A stretch of DNA of 7,315 bases from CAIQPO01 sp964648275 (GTDB lineage: Bacteria; Patescibacteriota; Microgenomatia; UBA1400; MFAQ01). The first letter of the stretch is position 1. Each line of letters opens with the position of its first letter. Both the position numbers and the translations under genes were made by a program. The stretch covers positions 1-7,315 of the forward strand of contig CAZYOB010000028.1 in NCBI GenBank assembly GCA_964648275.1, read 5' to 3'. This document shows, piece after piece, positions 6,003 to 7,315 of this stretch. The notes under the pieces are model-generated. The model was given only the letters and a program-made list of their open reading frames with translations, had not been told where the DNA came from and did no database searches.

Positions 6003-6634
6003 AAATTGCAAATTTAGTAGTATCGGATAAAGGAATATATTTTGTTAACAAGGATGGGGGGAAACTAAAGACCGGCGCAGCCCTGGGAAAGATCCTCAAT
6101 CGCTTTTACAGCTATCTTTTAGACCTTAAGCTATTACTTCTCAATATTGTCGGTTTAATTCCCAGCCACACAATCAGAAATTTTTGTTATCGACTCTCCG
6201 GTCTCAGACTGGGCAACAAAGCCACCATCCACATGGGAGCTAAGTTCTTTCAGCCTAAAAATATCTCCATCGGGGAAGGCTCTATCATCGGCCAGGGAGT
6301 ATTCCTGGATGGACGTGCACCATTAAGGATTGGTAAACACTGTGACTTCGCTACAGATGTCATGATCTACAACTCCGAACATGATCTCTCTGACCCCTCG
6401 TTCAACGCTACGGAAGAGCAGGTCACCATTGGAGATTACGTCTTCGTCGGCCCCAGAGTCATAATTCTCCCTGGGGTAAAAGTTGGGGATGGAGCCATCA
6501 TCGCAGCCGGTGCTGTTGTCACCAAGGACGTTCCTGAAAAAACCATTGTCGGTGGGGTTCCCGCAAAAGTGATCGCCGTCAGGCCATTGAAAGAATATAA
6601 ATATAAATTAGGTCGCCCGAGACTTTTTCAATGA
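5999..6634 (+). CDS. Left-handed beta-helix (hexapeptide repeat) O-acyltransferase
   Basis: A 211-residue protein of the LbH maltose/galactoside acetyltransferase-like superfamily. Residues about 38-70 form a hydrophobic, amphipathic N-terminal part (L-I-P-S-H-T-I-R-N-F-C-Y-R-L-S-G). From about 71 the hexapeptide repeats begin (I-G-E-G, I-G-Q-G, L-D-G-R-A-P-L-R-I-G-K-H). The putative catalytic His is H128 in N-S-E-H-D-L. The C-terminal coils read I-G-D-Y-V-F-V-G-P-R, then L-P-G-V-K-V-G-D-G-A-I-I-A-A-G-A-V-V, and finish with the canonical V-V-G-G-V-P-A-K-V-like closing motif (here I-V-G-G-V-P-A-K-V-I). It most likely transfers acetyl from acetyl-CoA to a sugar of the glycan made by the neighbouring GT4 enzymes. 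The first 25 or so residues before the helical segment are an extension not needed for the fold. It is ATGA-coupled on both sides. Confidence 0.88.
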   Translation: MKIANLVVSDKGIYFVNKDGGKLKTGAALGKILNRFYSYLLDLKLLLLNIVGLIPSHTIRNFCYRLSGLRLGNKATIHMGAKFFQPKNISIGEGSIIGQGVFLDGRAPLRIGKHCDFATDVMIYNSEHDLSDPSFNATEEQVTIGDYVFVGPRVIILPGVKVGDGAIIAAGAVVTKDVPEKTIVGGVPAKVIAVRPLKEYKYKLGRPRLFQ

Positions 6635-7182
6635 AATTGAAGATCACACTTGCACTGATTTTGTATATCCTGGGGGCGGTCTACCTACTCTCTCCCACTC
6701 CTCAAGTACCCGACCTGGATGGGGGAGTCCTGTCCGATGAACCCGGGGACACCTGGCAGAATCCGGACCAAAAAGCTTTTTATACCAACAGGGTCAGAGG
6801 TGAAGTCATTCCTGAAATGCAAGAAAAATACTCCTCAAGTATTTTTGGTATAACCATCCCCACTTATAGATTGAATTACCGTCCGGAAGAATCATATCAA
6901 TACGTCCGCGACCAGGTAAAAAGCTACTATCTCGAAGAAATTATCTATCCCTTCAAAGAATCTCTCTTTGTTAATGGCTGGGAACCCACTAACTCACCCG
7001 AATTCCGCCATCTCGAAGACAAGAACAAACCAAGGGTAACTTTCAAGACCATCACCTATCTCAGCAAGATCACCCTTGTCCCAGTGAACTCTTCCGTTTG
7101 GGCCAGGCTCCTTGTTTGGGCATTGGTTTTTCCCGCCGGATATCTCACCTGCCTTTCGCTTAAACGGTCAATCAAAGTATGA
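6631..7182 (+). CDS. Two-pass membrane protein of unknown function within the glycan unit
   Basis: I do not recognise this 183-residue protein. It has an N-terminal hydrophobic segment (about residues 4-21, after the basic M-K-L-K), a polar middle region of about 135 residues, and a second membrane segment (about 157-176) followed by the basic tail K-R-S-I-K-V. Both ends would be cytoplasmic and the middle region extracytoplasmic. The middle region starts with a Pro/Asp-rich linker, then D-E-P-G-D-T-W and A-F-Y-T-N-R-V-R-G-E-V-I-P-E-M. Next comes R-P-E-E-S-Y-Q-Y-V-R-D-Q-V, and then L-F-V-N-G-W-E-P. No catalytic motif, lipobox or cysteine is visible in the external part (the single Cys lies in the second membrane segment). 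ATGA overlaps on both sides place it firmly in the glycan operon. It could be a scaffold or length/export factor for the glycan, but that is a guess from position. Confidence 0.75.
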   Translation: MKLKITLALILYILGAVYLLSPTPQVPDLDGGVLSDEPGDTWQNPDQKAFYTNRVRGEVIPEMQEKYSSSIFGITIPTYRLNYRPEESYQYVRDQVKSYYLEEIIYPFKESLFVNGWEPTNSPEFRHLEDKNKPRVTFKTITYLSKITLVPVNSSVWARLLVWALVFPAGYLTCLSLKRSIKV

Positions 7183-7315
7183 AGGTCGACCTTTCCATAG
7201 TTGTCATTTCCTTTAACACCAAGGACATCACTCTTAGTTGTCTCGACTCGATTATCAAACACACCAAGGGGATTGTCTACGAAATTATCGTTGTTGAAAA
7301 CGGTTCGAAGGATGG
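7179..7315 (+). CDS. Family 2 glycosyltransferase, N-terminal part (3' end outside window)
   Basis: The ATG at 7179 overlaps the preceding TGA as ATGA and opens a frame of 45 codons that runs off the window. It reads M-K-V-D-L-S-I-V-V-I-S-F-N-T-K-D, then C-L-D-S-I-I-K-H-T, and ends with Y-E-I-I-V-V-E-N-G-S-K-D-G. This is the first strand, helix and second strand of a GT-A glycosyltransferase 2 domain, of the rhamnosyltransferase-like 'S-F-N-T' and 'V-E-N-G-S-x-D-G' type (N-D/E-N-G-S motif for nucleotide binding). It is probably another cytoplasmic sugar transferase of the same pathway. Only the N-terminus is visible, so specificity and the metal-binding D-x-D motif cannot be checked. Confidence 0.85.
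   Translation, partial: MKVDLSIVVISFNTKDITLSCLDSIIKHTKGIVYEIIVVENGSKD

Noticed and set aside
7056..7262. Minus-strand open frame across the junction of the last two genes
   Set aside because: It overlaps the supported membrane protein and the clear GT2 N-terminus on the plus strand and contains no recognisable motif.

Overview
The window is a dense surface-glycan biosynthesis cluster. The likely source is a candidate phyla radiation bacterium (Patescibacteria, probably Microgenomates-like). That placement is inferred from several features together: compact genes joined by 4-base ATGA overlaps, almost no intergenic DNA, no Shine-Dalgarno sequence before any start, TATAAT boxes set very close to start codons, and a gene repertoire (Wzx-like flippase, DPM1-like GT2, GT39-like integral membrane transferase, GT4 pairs, hexapeptide acyltransferase) typical of such genomes. 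TGA, TAG and TAA are all used as stops, so the code looks standard.

Layout. Bases 1-640 hold the C-terminal part of a polysaccharide flippase, overlapped by a class I methyltransferase gene (637-1359). A family 2 glycosyltransferase lies on the opposite strand (1356-2066), and its stop codon shares the palindrome CTAG with the methyltransferase stop. Upstream of it on the minus strand (2084-2314) is a broken galE that has no long open frame. It keeps the Rossmann N-terminus, has an in-frame TAA, and appears to jump from about residue 54 to the extreme C-terminus of GalE. Only 17 bp separate the remnant's ATG from the ATG of the plus-strand GT39-like gene (2332-3750), and that gap holds overlapping divergent -10 boxes. 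A second plus-strand unit starts after a TATAAT at 3762. It runs without a gap through two GT4 glycosyltransferases (3787-4890, 4887-6002), a hexapeptide O-acyltransferase (5999-6634), an unrecognised two-pass membrane protein (6631-7182) and the first 45 codons of a GT2 glycosyltransferase (7179 to the window end).

How the genes could work together (inference). The GT4 and GT2 enzymes would build a lipid-linked or surface glycan at the cytoplasmic face. The acyltransferase and methyltransferase would decorate it, and the flippase would move the lipid-linked product across the membrane. The DPM1-like GT2 would make polyprenyl-phosphate sugar, which the GT39-like GT-C enzyme uses as donor on the outer face. 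The two-pass protein of unknown function sits among the glycosyltransferases, with most of its length predicted outside the membrane. I see no RNA gene, CRISPR array, insertion sequence or convincing intrinsic terminator. No stretch over 300 bases lacks a gene or gene remnant.
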